A DNA stretch of 64,000 nt, taken from positions 124,001-188,000 of the forward strand of contig NZ_JAAOIE010000003.1 of assembly GCF_011326755.1 (NCBI RefSeq), read 5' to 3'. The translations under genes were made by a program, and so were the position numbers. The notes beneath the pieces were generated by a model, which was not told the origin of the DNA, ran no database searches, and saw nothing but the letters and a program-made list of their open reading frames with translations. This document shows positions 52,691 through 62,226 of this stretch, piece after piece. The stretch's first letter is position 1; each line of letters starts with the position of its first letter. The DNA is from Cochlodiniinecator piscidefendens (lineage in GTDB: Bacteria; Pseudomonadota; Alphaproteobacteria; Rhodobacterales; Rhodobacteraceae).

Positions 52691-53458
52691 TCAGTCTTCT
52701 TTGATCACGCCAGCGGCTTCGAAGCCGCCGTCAACAGCAAGGCTTACACCTGTAATGTATCCAGATTGTGGCAAGGCAAGATAGACAGCAGCAGCGGCCA
52801 CTTCTTCGGGTGTCCCGTAACGATCCATGGGAATGCCCGCCAGATACGCCCGACGGGTTTCCTCATCATGCATCTTTTTGACTAGAGCTGTCTCAATGCC
52901 GCCCGGTGCAAGCGCGTTTACGGTCACTCCGCGCTTGGCCCATTCCATCGACATCACACGCATCATCGCCGCAACACCACCTTTTGATGCTCCATAGGCT
53001 GTTCGGCCTGTGCCGCCGCGGATACCGGCGATGGAGGACATGGCAACGATCCGGCCATAGCCGTTTTTAACCATCTCGCGCCCCGCCGCTTGCATTACTA
53101 GAAAGCTGCCGGTCAAATTGATACCAATAATCCGATCCCAGTTTTCTCGTGTTGTGTCGAGCGCATGCTGTTCCAGGCCAATTCCGGCAAAGTGCATCAG
53201 GATTTCTACAGATCCGAACGCTTCCAGAGTTTTGTTGACCAAAGCATTAACGCTGTCCGCATCTGCAACATTTGTCTCGACGAAAACTGCCTTTGTTCCA
53301 GCTTCGTTGATCGACTTGGCTACGGCGTTTCCTGCTTCTGCATTCAAGTCGGCAATCACGATATTGGCGCCGAGCTTCGACAACATCTCTACTGTCGCCA
53401 ATCCGATACCACTTGCCCCGCCTGTGACAATTGCTGTGTGCCCTTTGAGTGTGAACAT
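52691..53458 (-). CDS. Classical SDR dehydrogenase
   Basis: 255 aa. TGGASGIG at 12-19 binds the cofactor, and the Asp in IVIADLN after the second strand suggests NAD(H) rather than NADP(H). The catalytic Ser-Tyr-Lys set is in MSSIAG and YGASKGG. Specific substrate unknown. It is last in the racemase-TRAP-kbl operon, 11 bp after kbl. E. coli YdfG, an allo-threonine/D-threonine dehydrogenase, is also a classical SDR, so a 3-hydroxy amino acid is a reasonable candidate; this is inference. Confidence 0.9.
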   Translation of the reverse strand: MFTLKGHTAIVTGGASGIGLATVEMLSKLGANIVIADLNAEAGNAVAKSINEAGTKAVFVETNVADADSVNALVNKTLEAFGSVEILMHFAGIGLEQHALDTTRENWDRIIGINLTGSFLVMQAAGREMVKNGYGRIVAMSSIAGIRGGTGRTAYGASKGGVAAMMRVMSMEWAKRGVTVNALAPGGIETALVKKMHDEETRRAYLAGIPMDRYGTPEEVAAAAVYLALPQSGYITGVSLAVDGGFEAAGVIKED

Positions 53459-53469
53459 GAACCGCTCTC

Positions 53470-54675
53470 CTATTTAATGACGTTGAGTTCGCGACCTACT
53501 TTGGCAAACGCAGCAATTGCACGGTCTAGTTCTTCAATGCTGTGTGCTGCTGACATTTGAGTCCGAATACGATCTTGTTCCTGCGGTACAACCGGGAAGG
53601 AGAAGGCTGCGACGTAAACACCTTCTTCGCGCAGTAGCGCGGCAAAGTCCTGAGCCAGTTTTGGATCGCGTAGCATCAAAGGGATAATGGGATGCTCTCC
53701 GGGAAGTAGCTCAAACCCTAGCTTTGTCATTTCGGTGCGGAAGTGAGAGGTGTTGCGCCACAGAGTATCCCTCAGCTCCGACGAGTTGCTCAGCAGGTCG
53801 AGTACCTTGATACTAGTTTTGGTAATTACCGGCGCAAGCGTGTTGGAGAACAGGTAGGGGCGGGATCGCTGCCGCAACCAATCAACGATCTCTTGGCTGG
53901 CGGCAACGTAGCCACCTGACGCGCCGCCAAGCGCTTTGCCAAGGGTGCCTGTCAGAATATCTACACGGTCCATGACATCGCAATACTCGTGCGTACCGCG
54001 ACCGTTTTCACCGATGAAACCGACAGCATGGCTGTCATCTACCATCACCATTGCATCATATTTTTCCGCCAGATCACAGACGCCGTTCAGATCCGCAATG
54101 TAACCATCCATGGAGAACACACCATCTGTCGCGATCAGGCGGTAGCGGCAGTCTTGGCTTGCCTGAAGCTGCTCTTCAAGATGAGCCAAATCACGGTTGC
54201 GATAGCGCATTCGCATCGCCTTGCAGAGCCGCACGCCGTCAATGATGGATGCGTGGTTCAAGGAATCCGAAATGATCGCATCCTCATGGGAGAGGAGGGT
54301 CTCAAAAAGGCCGGTGTTTGCGTCAAAGCAGCTTGGAAACAAGATAGTGTCGTCCATTCCAAGGAATGAGCTTAGCCGGTTTTCCAGTTCTTTATGCGGT
54401 GTCTGGGTTCCGCAGATGAAGCGAACAGAAGACATGCCAAACCCGAACGCACCGATTGCATCCTGAGCTGTCGTCACCAGTTCAGGGTGGTTTGACAAAC
54501 CCAGATAGTTGTTTGCACAGAGGTTGATATAGTCTTTTCCGTTTTCCAGTTGCACCACTCCTTTTTGAGCGGATGCAATAGGTTGTTCAACTTTGAAGAG
54601 ACCATCGGATTTCAAACCGTCTAGGCGTTCAGCGAGATCCCGTTTGAAACGTTGTGCAGCCAGTTTTTTGGACAT
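53470..54675 (-). CDS. kbl: Glycine C-acetyltransferase (2-amino-3-ketobutyrate CoA ligase)
   Basis: 401 aa PLP enzyme of the alpha-oxoamine synthase family. Lys247 in GTLGKALGG is the likely PLP lysine; [20 protein letters not shown] and [11 protein letters not shown] are family motifs. It cleaves 2-amino-3-ketobutyrate with CoA to glycine and acetyl-CoA. Normally paired with the zinc-dependent threonine dehydrogenase tdh, which is absent here; instead an SDR gene follows. It starts 11 bp after the TRAP large permease. Confidence 0.93.
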   Translation of the reverse strand: MSKKLAAQRFKRDLAERLDGLKSDGLFKVEQPIASAQKGVVQLENGKDYINLCANNYLGLSNHPELVTTAQDAIGAFGFGMSSVRFICGTQTPHKELENRLSSFLGMDDTILFPSCFDANTGLFETLLSHEDAIISDSLNHASIIDGVRLCKAMRMRYRNRDLAHLEEQLQASQDCRYRLIATDGVFSMDGYIADLNGVCDLAEKYDAMVMVDDSHAVGFIGENGRGTHEYCDVMDRVDILTGTLGKALGGASGGYVAASQEIVDWLRQRSRPYLFSNTLAPVITKTSIKVLDLLSNSSELRDTLWRNTSHFRTEMTKLGFELLPGEHPIIPLMLRDPKLAQDFAALLREEGVYVAAFSFPVVPQEQDRIRTQMSAAHSIEELDRAIAAFAKVGRELNVIK

Positions 54676-54686
54676 GGTTGGTTTCC

Positions 54687-55979
54687 TTAGTAGCCCAACA
54701 CATAGTTGGGGAGTGCAAGAGAAATTTCTGGAATGTAGGTCGTTAGGATCAGGGTTGGAATCCAGGCGAAGGCGATCATGATCAGTGTCGGTTTCATCAT
54801 CGAACTGACGGATGTGCCGCCAACCCGTGCGCCTAGATATAAGAGCGGTGCGGTCGGAGGAGTGATGTTGCCCATGCCAAGGTTCACGCCGATAATTGCG
54901 GCAAACTGAACGGGATCAATTCCAAGATCTCGAACCATCGGTAGCATTAGCGGGGACGCCAATAGAACACCAGACACGTCATCCATAAGCATACCGATCA
55001 TTACGAGAACGACGTTGATCATGAGCAGGATAACAATCGGATTTTCCGATATCGAGAAAATGAACTGCTGCGCCAGCCCCGGAATATCTTCGAACACTAG
55101 CAAGCGGCTTACGATCATGACCATGAAGAACATGACCATCACCGCACCGATGGTGGTGCCGGATTCGACTACGGCGTCTTTGAATGTATGCCAGTTCAAA
55201 CCACGATAAACCCAAAACCCAATGGGGATAGAGTATAGAACACCGATAGCTGCCGCCTCTGTTGGCGTCATGACGCCGCCGTATATCCCACCGAGAATAA
55301 TCACGGGCATCAGCAGGGCAGGTGTCGCGAAGAATGTGCGCTTACGCACTTCGACTACAAATGATTCTGGTGCTTCTTCTAATTCGATTTCCTTTCGGTT
55401 GCGCATCATGATGAAATTCACCAGGCACAGCAAACAAATCAGAATGATCCCCGGCACAACTGTAGCCAGAAAACACTTCAGCACAGACTGACGGGTTACC
55501 CACGCATAGATGATTTGAATCGAACTGGGCGGGATCAGCAGGCCGAGTGGCGCTGAGTGCGCGATCAAAGCTGCCGAAAATCCCTTAGGATAGTTCGCCC
55601 TGTGCAGACGCGGTAACATCACACCGCCAATACAGGTCAGTGTTGCCGCTGCTGAGCCCGAGATTGATCCGAATAGAGCGCTGGCCAAAACGGCTGCAGC
55701 GGAAAGTCCGCCCCGAATGCGGCCCAAAAACAAGGACGCGATTTCAACCAATGGCTCAGCCAGTTTGCCCCGGTTCATGATCGAACCGGACAGAATGAAA
55801 AGTGGAATCGCGAGAAGCACGATGTTGTTCATCCGCCAGTGACCGGATGAAATAAAGTTGGCGACATCAGTTTCGGCAACCCAGCCTAGATAAAGCAAAA
55901 TTGCGCCAAATGCGAATGGCACCGGAAGTCCGATGACCAAAAGAATGCAAAGAAGCAGGAAGACAATAGCGAGAATCAT
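54687..55979 (-). CDS. TRAP transporter large permease (DctM family)
   Basis: 430 aa with about 12 hydrophobic segments. [20 protein letters not shown] and [16 protein letters not shown], and later [23 protein letters not shown], are DctM motifs (the repeated inner-loop hairpins of the elevator transporter). Start one base after the DctQ stop. Together with DctQ and DctP it drives Na+-coupled uptake. Confidence 0.93.
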   Translation of the reverse strand: MILAIVFLLLCILLVIGLPVPFAFGAILLYLGWVAETDVANFISSGHWRMNNIVLLAIPLFILSGSIMNRGKLAEPLVEIASLFLGRIRGGLSAAAVLASALFGSISGSAAATLTCIGGVMLPRLHRANYPKGFSAALIAHSAPLGLLIPPSSIQIIYAWVTRQSVLKCFLATVVPGIILICLLCLVNFIMMRNRKEIELEEAPESFVVEVRKRTFFATPALLMPVIILGGIYGGVMTPTEAAAIGVLYSIPIGFWVYRGLNWHTFKDAVVESGTTIGAVMVMFFMVMIVSRLLVFEDIPGLAQQFIFSISENPIVILLMINVVLVMIGMLMDDVSGVLLASPLMLPMVRDLGIDPVQFAAIIGVNLGMGNITPPTAPLLYLGARVGGTSVSSMMKPTLIMIAFAWIPTLILTTYIPEISLALPNYVLGY

Positions 55980-55980
55980 A

Positions 55981-56487
55981 TTAGTTCCCCTTCGCAGCGA
56001 TATCTGATTTCATTTCACGAGCCTCGCGCAGATTTCTCACACCATTTACAAAGGCATGCAGCGCCATCAGGACGAATCCCATCACGATAAAGAACCGAGG
56101 TAGTGCCAGCGGAATTTTGTAGACGGGCGAAGTCGGAATGTTCGGCCAGCGTGCGAATTCGTTGATAAACATCTTAGAAGCGTACCAAGCGATCAGCGCC
56201 ACAATCACCGCCTCAACAAGCTGAATAATGCCCTCGTATCTCTTCTTTGCCCGTTCGGTACGGATGTACTCCAGAAAAATGTCCGCCTTAATGTGCGTGT
56301 TTGTCCGTGAGGCAAGTGCTCCACCGATAAAATATAGGAGGAAGGCAACAGTCAGCACCCATTCCTCATAGGCGAAGAGGTCCGTTTCAAACACATATCT
56401 CATGAGCACCACCAGACAAAACACTGATGCCAGAAACAGGCAGCAGCAAAAGGCAATTGCCCGTTCTATTTTTCCTAGAATGTGCAT
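55981..56487 (-). CDS. TRAP transporter small permease (DctQ family)
   Basis: 168 aa with four membrane segments. FAYEEWVLTVAFLLYFIGGALASRTNTHIKADIFLEY is the typical DctQ core, with the acidic-W pair. Its ATG has GGGGAGAAAGA before it. A strong hairpin lies between it and the upstream binding-protein gene. Confidence 0.9.
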   Translation of the reverse strand: MHILGKIERAIAFCCCLFLASVFCLVVLMRYVFETDLFAYEEWVLTVAFLLYFIGGALASRTNTHIKADIFLEYIRTERAKKRYEGIIQLVEAVIVALIAWYASKMFINEFARWPNIPTSPVYKIPLALPRFFIVMGFVLMALHAFVNGVRNLREAREMKSDIAAKGN

Positions 56488-56505
56488 TCTTTCTCCCCTT
56501 TATTC

Positions 56506-56535
56506 TTGGCGAAGCCCGCGTGCGGGCTTCGCCAA
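56506..56535 (-). terminator. Intercistronic hairpin between the TRAP binding-protein and DctQ genes
   Basis: TTGGCGAAGCCCGC (56506-56519) is the exact reverse complement of GCGGGCTTCGCCAA (56522-56535), so 14 bp could pair around GT; a 4-base CGTG loop is sterically more likely. No T tract on the transcribed strand, so it may act as an mRNA 3' stabiliser or partial terminator that gives more binding protein than permease. Confidence 0.7.
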
Positions 56536-56551
56536 ATGTCGAATCTGACGG

Positions 56552-57544
56552 TCAATTCAGATCTGACATAATTGCCTGAAGGATCTCACTTCCGAGATTT
56601 TCTTCTAAAACAGGCCAGACAGTCTCTCGAACATGTCCCGCAATTGAAGAAAGCTCTTCAGGTGAGATTTCGACCAATTCGACGCCAACTTCGCCTAACC
56701 GACCTAGATATTCCCTGTCGACGGTTTCGCTCAGCTCGAACGAGGCAGCGGATGCATCAGCGAAAGCTTCGGAGAGAACGGTCTGCTGCGCCTCTGAAAG
56801 CCCATCCCAAGTATTTTGGTTGATGTAGAAGGCCGTATTTTCGACGAAGGCGTTGTATGGAGTGAAATAGCTCACCGCATCGCCGAACACCGTATAGTTG
56901 GATTCGGCAGTTCCGCCGATAACACCCTCAATCACGCCTTGCTGGATGGCGGGGACAACATCCCCCCAATTCATCGTCGTGGTGTTGAAGCCCATCGCCT
57001 GTGCCGTCAGGCGGCCGACTTCAGCGCTCCACACACGAATGTTGAGATTTTTGTCACCTACTCCGCCGGCATCCTCAGGCGCGCTTGTAGAACCAACGCC
57101 AATGAAGCCTTCGGCATAGACACCCAGCAGCCTGAGACCCTGGGCGGCGATACGCTCTTCATAAATTTCGTAGAACGCCGAACCCTGCGAATAGACCTGT
57201 TCCATCTCAGCGTAGTTGCTGACCAGATATGGCAACGAGTTGATTTCCAAAATCGGGTCGTTGTGGCTGTAGATAAACGTGTGACCGATATCAATCACAC
57301 CAGCAGCGGTGTCTTCGAAAACCACTTCGCCATTGCCAAGTTGGCCCGCAGGAAATAGCTGGATCTCAATACCTACGTCTGCGCTTTCGATCCGCTCAAT
57401 AGTTTCCATCAGCACGCGCGTTGCATTGTGATCGATTGGATGCTGACCAGCGAGCCTGAGCCGTACTTCGTCAGCGAAGGCACTTGAAGCCCCGAATATA
57501 ACAGCCGTAGCCATTGTGAATTTCAGAGTGGAAAAAAAGGTCAT
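56552..57544 (-). CDS. TRAP transporter substrate-binding protein (DctP family)
   Basis: 330 aa from the ATG at 57544, chosen because GGGAGGATCTTC precedes it; the open frame extends nine codons further. Signal peptide FSTLKFTMATAVIFGASSAFA. The mature part has LRLAGQHP, ELFPAGQLGNGE-like IQLFPAGQLGNGEVVFEDT and NLNIRVWS, where the Arg is the expected carboxylate-binding residue of DctP proteins, and MNWGDVVPAIQQGVIEG. The ligand is probably an organic or amino acid. First transporter gene, 50 bp after the racemase-like gene. Confidence 0.92.
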   Translation of the reverse strand: MTFFSTLKFTMATAVIFGASSAFADEVRLRLAGQHPIDHNATRVLMETIERIESADVGIEIQLFPAGQLGNGEVVFEDTAAGVIDIGHTFIYSHNDPILEINSLPYLVSNYAEMEQVYSQGSAFYEIYEERIAAQGLRLLGVYAEGFIGVGSTSAPEDAGGVGDKNLNIRVWSAEVGRLTAQAMGFNTTTMNWGDVVPAIQQGVIEGVIGGTAESNYTVFGDAVSYFTPYNAFVENTAFYINQNTWDGLSEAQQTVLSEAFADASAASFELSETVDREYLGRLGEVGVELVEISPEELSSIAGHVRETVWPVLEENLGSEILQAIMSDLN

Positions 57545-57594
57545 GAAGATCCTCCCATGTTGATTGAACAACCGCTTCTAAAGCGGCACTCAGG

Positions 57595-58620
57595 TTATCG
57601 AGGCTTTTCTGCGCCCCAGCAGTCCGACAGCGTGTAGCCCAGTGGGAACGGGTCGGTTGGATGGACGCCAAGCGTGTGGCGTCCATAAATCCAGCCACGG
57701 CCCGACACTGTCGGGCGGATGGCTTTGCGATCACCGCAAGTTGTCTCGTCTTTGATTTTGGCGATGAATTCGCCGTCGATAATCGATCGCGAAGACACTT
57801 CATCATTCAGCGAAATCTCTCCACGCTCCAGCATAACTGCAAGGCGTGCGGCAGTACCGGTTCCACATGGAGATCGATCTATGCGCCCGGGAAAAATGAT
57901 CGTTGCATTGCGGATGCTGGTGCCTCGACCTGCTACAAACATTGGGTACTCAACCCGGTTAAAGCTGGGAATCTCGGGATGCTGCACCGATATCTGTTCT
58001 TGAGCTGCCGCGTTGATTTTCGCGCCGAGCTCGACCAAGTCTCGCGCTTCGTCCGGCTGGATGTTGTATCCAAGTTCCTCCGCGCGAACCAAAGCGAAGT
58101 AGCAACCGCCAAACGCAACATCGACGTTGATCACACCTAGGCCGGGAACTTCGAGAGGGTGATCCAGATGTTCGACAAAGCTGACAGGCATGTCGATCTG
58201 TACTCTTTCTACTTTTTTCCCGTTCCACTGTGCTGTGGCTTCGATCAGGCCGGCTGGGGTATCGAGTTTTACCAATGTCTCGGGCCCCTTGGGCTCTACG
58301 ATCCCAGATTCCAGAAGGGCGGTAGTTACGCAGATCGTGTTGGAACCTGACATCGCGTGTGCGCCGTCGGCCTGCATAGGGAAAAATCCGATATCTGCAC
58401 CTTTGCGGCAAGGCTGGGTGAGCAGATTGATTGTCATCTGAGACGCACCACGCGGTTCATACAGGCAAACCCGCATCAGACTGTCATCAACATCATTGAT
58501 GTAGTTCATTTTGGCGACCATGGTGTCGCCGGGAATGTCTGGGGCACCACTTGTTATTACACGGCCAATTTCGCCTTCTGCATGCACACCCAGCAATTCA
58601 ATTTCCTGGCCTAGCTCCAT
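57595..58620 (-). CDS. Proline racemase family enzyme (epimerase/dehydratase), Ser/Cys type
   Basis: 341 aa. The two acid-base positions are at MSGSN (Ser91 in place of the Cys of MCGHG) and DRSPCGTGTAARL (Cys252). Canonical proline racemase and 4-hydroxyproline 2-epimerase have Cys/Cys; trans-3-hydroxyproline dehydratase has Thr/Cys; Ser/Cys proteins in this superfamily act mainly on hydroxyprolines, as I recall. Here kbl and an SDR dehydrogenase, not the hydroxyproline pathway genes, share the operon, so the true substrate could be another 2-amino acid. First gene of the operon, divergent from a GlxA-type regulator. Confidence 0.88.
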   Translation of the reverse strand: MELGQEIELLGVHAEGEIGRVITSGAPDIPGDTMVAKMNYINDVDDSLMRVCLYEPRGASQMTINLLTQPCRKGADIGFFPMQADGAHAMSGSNTICVTTALLESGIVEPKGPETLVKLDTPAGLIEATAQWNGKKVERVQIDMPVSFVEHLDHPLEVPGLGVINVDVAFGGCYFALVRAEELGYNIQPDEARDLVELGAKINAAAQEQISVQHPEIPSFNRVEYPMFVAGRGTSIRNATIIFPGRIDRSPCGTGTAARLAVMLERGEISLNDEVSSRSIIDGEFIAKIKDETTCGDRKAIRPTVSGRGWIYGRHTLGVHPTDPFPLGYTLSDCWGAEKPR

Positions 58621-58745
58621 GTTCTGCCCTCAACTTGTTTCAACGCTTTCACCTGACGATTGAAGAAATCGAAGGAATAAACTTGTAAAAAACCCGCATA
58701 GTATTGTACAAAGTAAGCACATTGCATTTAGATCAGGGCGACCCC

Positions 58746-59747
58746 ATGAATCGATTGCCAGAGTCGCCGGAGGTGAGTTTCGGGATAGCTATAACGCACA
58801 CGTTCCCGATCTTGGCACTAAGTGGGTTTGTCGACACGCTCCGACATGCCGCTGATGACGACAATCAGAACCGGCAAATTTATTGCAGGTGGGAAATCTG
58901 TGGATCTGACGCTAACCCGGTGATGTCTAGTGCGGGGATAAACATTCACCCAGACGTGACCTTCGGAGAAATGGCCGCACCAGATTACTTTGTCATGATC
59001 GGCGGTTTGATGCCTCATATTGACCGGGTGCCAACTGCAACCCTGAGATACATGAGGAAGTACCATGCAGACGGTGGTACTGTGGTCGGGCTGTGTACAG
59101 GCTCCTTTATCCTTGCTCAGGCAGGATTGCTTACAGGTCGCAGAGCCGTAGTGCATCATAGGCATCGGCGTGACTTTGTCAGCCGGTACAAAAATATCCA
59201 AGTCAGCAGCCGTGATATTTTTGTTGAAGATGATCGTGTGATTACATGCCCTGGCGGTACTGCATCCATCGATCTGGCAATGACATTACTTTCGCGCAAA
59301 CTTGGGCGTCAACGCGCCTTAAAAGGCTTGGTCGAAATGAGTGTTGACCGTTTTCGTGCTTCAACAGAGATGGCTTTGACACCCCTAACTAAGTTTGAAA
59401 ATTGCAATGATAAACGTGTGGTCATGGCGATCGAAATCATGCGAGAAAATCTGAGCTTACCCATGAGTCTAAGAGAAATTTCTGAAGGAATTGGGATAAG
59501 CACTTCCCAACTTACACGCTTGTTTGTTCACCACACCAAGTTGACACCGGCAAAGTTCCGGCGTTCTCTGCAGCTCGAACATGCCCGGTGGATGTTACTG
59601 AACTCAAGCAAGAGTATGACGCAGATTGCTATGGACACCGGGTTTACAGATCATCCGCATTTCACAAAGGTCTTTCTCAAAGCGTACCACATGTCTCCCA
59701 AAACATATCAGAAGCAAAGACTGTCTAAGTCTGTTCTAGACGGTTAG
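58746..59747 (+). CDS. GlxA-type AraC family transcriptional regulator
   Basis: 333 aa. The N-terminal DJ-1/PfpI-like domain (about 1-190) has GIAITHTFPILALSGFVDTLRHA and the nucleophile-elbow-like GLCTGSFILAQAGLL. The C-terminal double HTH (about 225-325) has LREISEGIGISTSQLTRLFVHHTKLTPAKF and IAMDTGFTDHPHFTKVFLKAYHMSPKTY. ATG at 58746 with AGGG upstream was chosen over a TTG 14 codons earlier. It is divergent from the racemase-TRAP-kbl-SDR operon (125 bp between the two starts) and most likely controls it. Confidence 0.9.
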   Translation: MNRLPESPEVSFGIAITHTFPILALSGFVDTLRHAADDDNQNRQIYCRWEICGSDANPVMSSAGINIHPDVTFGEMAAPDYFVMIGGLMPHIDRVPTATLRYMRKYHADGGTVVGLCTGSFILAQAGLLTGRRAVVHHRHRRDFVSRYKNIQVSSRDIFVEDDRVITCPGGTASIDLAMTLLSRKLGRQRALKGLVEMSVDRFRASTEMALTPLTKFENCNDKRVVMAIEIMRENLSLPMSLREISEGIGISTSQLTRLFVHHTKLTPAKFRRSLQLEHARWMLLNSSKSMTQIAMDTGFTDHPHFTKVFLKAYHMSPKTYQKQRLSKSVLDG

Positions 59748-59866
59748 GTGGTCCCATTGGCGCTGACGTCAGACACTACAAGTTGACCCCGCTTCTCGCA
59801 GGTCCTATCTCCCTTTCACTATTAAGGCTGCTCCCCCAACAAAAGATTGCAAGGACCCCGGTTGAC

Positions 59867-60598
59867 ATGAGAAATTTTTCCCCGCCCGTGGCTATTGGTT
59901 TGGTCGTTCTTTATACGCTGGTGATTGGCATTGGGATGTACCTAGCTTCCTCGGCCGGGCATAATTACGGGACACCAGAGCTTATGAAAACTCTCTGGTG
60001 GGTCGAGATCATTCTCACGACGATAGCCATCGGCGCAACTTGGCGCTATGCCAGTTGGAAACAGGTGGGGTTTGGAACGCTTGAAAAAAAGTACGGGTGG
60101 TGGCTAGCAATTCCGTTTGCGACTATTCTGTTCGGCTGGTCGTTAATAATTCCTCAACTTTCAAGTTTCAGTTCTGCACAGTGGCAACTATTTTTGTTGG
60201 TGGGATTCACTACCGCGCTAGTGGGTTTTTCTGAGGAATTGGTGTTTCGTGGCTTTGCGCTCCGTGCCTTTTTACAAAGGCACAAGCCCTGGGTGGCGTG
60301 TTTGGTCAGTGCGGGGTTGTTTTCGCTTCTGCATGCGGTGAACATTGCAGGGGGCCAGGGGATCGGAGCAACCTTCTTACAGTTGGTATTTACATTCATT
60401 TTCGGCTTGTTCACCGCGCCTTTGGCGCTCAGACTAAACAATCTCTGGCCGCTGATTGTTATGCATTGGCAGTGGGATTTTGTAGCGATTTCCGGCCAAC
60501 TTGCAGAGGTTGATGAGTCATATACTGCGGTATTCGTCTTTTTCCTCATTCTTGCCAATGTTCCTCTATGGTGGCTTTTTTGCAAAAACCGGCTGTAG
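59867..60598 (+). CDS. CPBP family intramembrane glutamic endopeptidase
   Basis: 243 aa with about seven membrane segments. SEELVFRGFALRAFLQ carries the catalytic Glu pair of CPBP (Abi) proteases, FSLLHAVN the His and NLWPLIVMHWQWDF the second His region. Relatives include Rce1 and bacteriocin self-immunity proteins. ATG at 59867 preferred; the longer frame starts at 59783 with an implausible N-terminus. No partner gene is evident. Confidence 0.85.
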   Translation: MRNFSPPVAIGLVVLYTLVIGIGMYLASSAGHNYGTPELMKTLWWVEIILTTIAIGATWRYASWKQVGFGTLEKKYGWWLAIPFATILFGWSLIIPQLSSFSSAQWQLFLLVGFTTALVGFSEELVFRGFALRAFLQRHKPWVACLVSAGLFSLLHAVNIAGGQGIGATFLQLVFTFIFGLFTAPLALRLNNLWPLIVMHWQWDFVAISGQLAEVDESYTAVFVFFLILANVPLWWLFCKNRL

Positions 60599-60779
60599 TG
60601 CGTTATCGGTTTGACACGATCTGGATCAAACCTATGTCGTTTAAGTCGTTGGCTTGTGATCGGTGGGTCAACCAAAAACTGACTCCTCGCAATCTCCACA
60701 TTACAGTCAACTAGCGGCTTTCACATACGCCAACTCGGTGACATGCTAACATATACGTGGGAACGTTTGTGTTTTAGAC

Positions 60780-61811
60780 ATGATAATTTATGGGAATGGA
60801 TTGACGACAATGGTTGCTTCAAATTCTGATCGGAGCCGACTTCAATGTGGAGACTGCGAGATGTGGTCGGAGGGCTCATTTTGCGGGAACTGTGGTCAAA
60901 AACTCGTCCTGTCCTACTCTATTGGCGATTTTGTGTTGGAGGCACTTCCTGCTTTGGTTCGTGGGGATCGACACTTCTTTCGTACTTACCGGCTACTTTG
61001 GTGTAATCCTGGCGCCCTGACAAAAAGGTACTACGCTGGACAGCGCACACGCTACTTGTCTCCGATCACGATGCTGCTGACGGCAGTTTTCCTTCTATTT
61101 ATGTTGCCTCTCTTTGGTGGTTTGTCTTCTGAAGATGCGTTGGATCTACAGAGTGGGAATGTCAATCAACTCCAAACTATCGAACGGTTTGACGCCACCA
61201 TGAGCGCGAAAATTTCCGATATTCGTCAGGCGACTGGAGAAAACAGAAGAGCGCTAATTGAAGATTTCAGTTTCCAACTGGCATTGAGGAATGTTGACGC
61301 ACGTCTCTTGGGTCTTCCCATCATATCAACTGACGATTTTGCAGATTTCTGGGAAGAGCAACATAAGCCTGATGAAACCTGGCTGTCCCGACGCTTGCAA
61401 GAGGCGCGCTTGTCTTGGGCAACAGACCCTGAGGGAAAAATATTAGGTCTTCGAGGGAGCTTGCTGAAGTTCAGCTGGTTGCTGATCCCCATATCTTTGC
61501 CGATAATGTTATTGGTGTTACCCGGACGTAGTAGGGTTCGTTTTAAGCATACCGTTTTTGCGGGCTACTCACTCTCATTTATGTTGTCGCTTTTGGTGTT
61601 CGTAGCGGTCTTGGACCTTTTGGGAGTCACATCGGGAACCGTATTTCTAGGCATAATTGCCGTTGGACTAGTGCATCTTTTTTTTCAGATTCGAGGCTCA
61701 TATGACTTGTCTTACTTAAAGGCCGTTTGCTACTTTCTTGTGGTTCTTCTAATATTGACGATCTCATTTGTCGGTTATCTTCTTTTGCTATTTTTATTGA
61801 GAATTATCTAG
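60780..61811 (+). CDS. DUF3667 membrane protein with zinc ribbon
   Basis: 343 aa (or 333 from the second ATG at 60810; both ribosome sites are weak). CGDCEMWSEGSFCGNCGQKL at residues 23-42 is a four-Cys zinc ribbon; RTYRLLWCNPGALTKRYYAGQRTRYLSPI matches DUF3667. The middle is soluble (about 115-235), flanked by one hydrophobic segment on the N-terminal side and a C-terminal group of about four. Function unknown; the region before it (60599-60779) shows no gene or clear signal. Confidence 0.75.
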   Translation: MIIYGNGLTTMVASNSDRSRLQCGDCEMWSEGSFCGNCGQKLVLSYSIGDFVLEALPALVRGDRHFFRTYRLLWCNPGALTKRYYAGQRTRYLSPITMLLTAVFLLFMLPLFGGLSSEDALDLQSGNVNQLQTIERFDATMSAKISDIRQATGENRRALIEDFSFQLALRNVDARLLGLPIISTDDFADFWEEQHKPDETWLSRRLQEARLSWATDPEGKILGLRGSLLKFSWLLIPISLPIMLLVLPGRSRVRFKHTVFAGYSLSFMLSLLVFVAVLDLLGVTSGTVFLGIIAVGLVHLFFQIRGSYDLSYLKAVCYFLVVLLILTISFVGYLLLLFLLRII

Positions 61812-61896
61812 GTTCGTAAGACGAACAATTCGCGATTCAGATGTCGCTCACAAAGTCAGTTGGTGTCTCCGGCCGAGAGGGCCGCCTGCGCCAATG

Positions 61897-62226
61897 TTAG
61901 TAAGTTTCGTCACTGATACCGACGCCGCGACAGGCCGATGCAAAATCGTTTCCTCCCGACAGCTTTAGTTCAATCTTGGATTCGACCCAACAAAGGAACG
62001 CGAAGTCCCACAGTGATCTCGGTATTTGGTTGAACTTATAGAGTTTTCTTGTTTTTTGACCCTCCCGCTTTTGCACTGATTTTACGCGACCTTTTTCGGG
62101 CAGGGTTCCGAGGGTGTCGCGGAGCTTTTCTTCTGAGAAGTCGTATTGGGCGCGAAGAAGGCCATCTTTATCACGGCACGCGGTGCACGTGTACGGAGAC
62201 GACAGCCCAATCAAGGAATTCGACAT
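61897..62226 (-). pseudogene. Possible truncated gene of unknown function
   Basis: The last ~85 codons read like a real protein (EEKLRDTLGTLPEKGRV, then SLWDFAFLCWVESKIELKL), but the first ~20 codons are antisense to the azoreductase fragment. The gene seems to have lost its 5' end at about 62170. I do not recognise the family. It may also be fortuitous. Confidence 0.3.

Noticed and set aside
59748-59866. Upstream start for the CPBP protein
   Set aside because: The extra 28 residues from 59783 do not look like a membrane protein start and lack a ribosome site.
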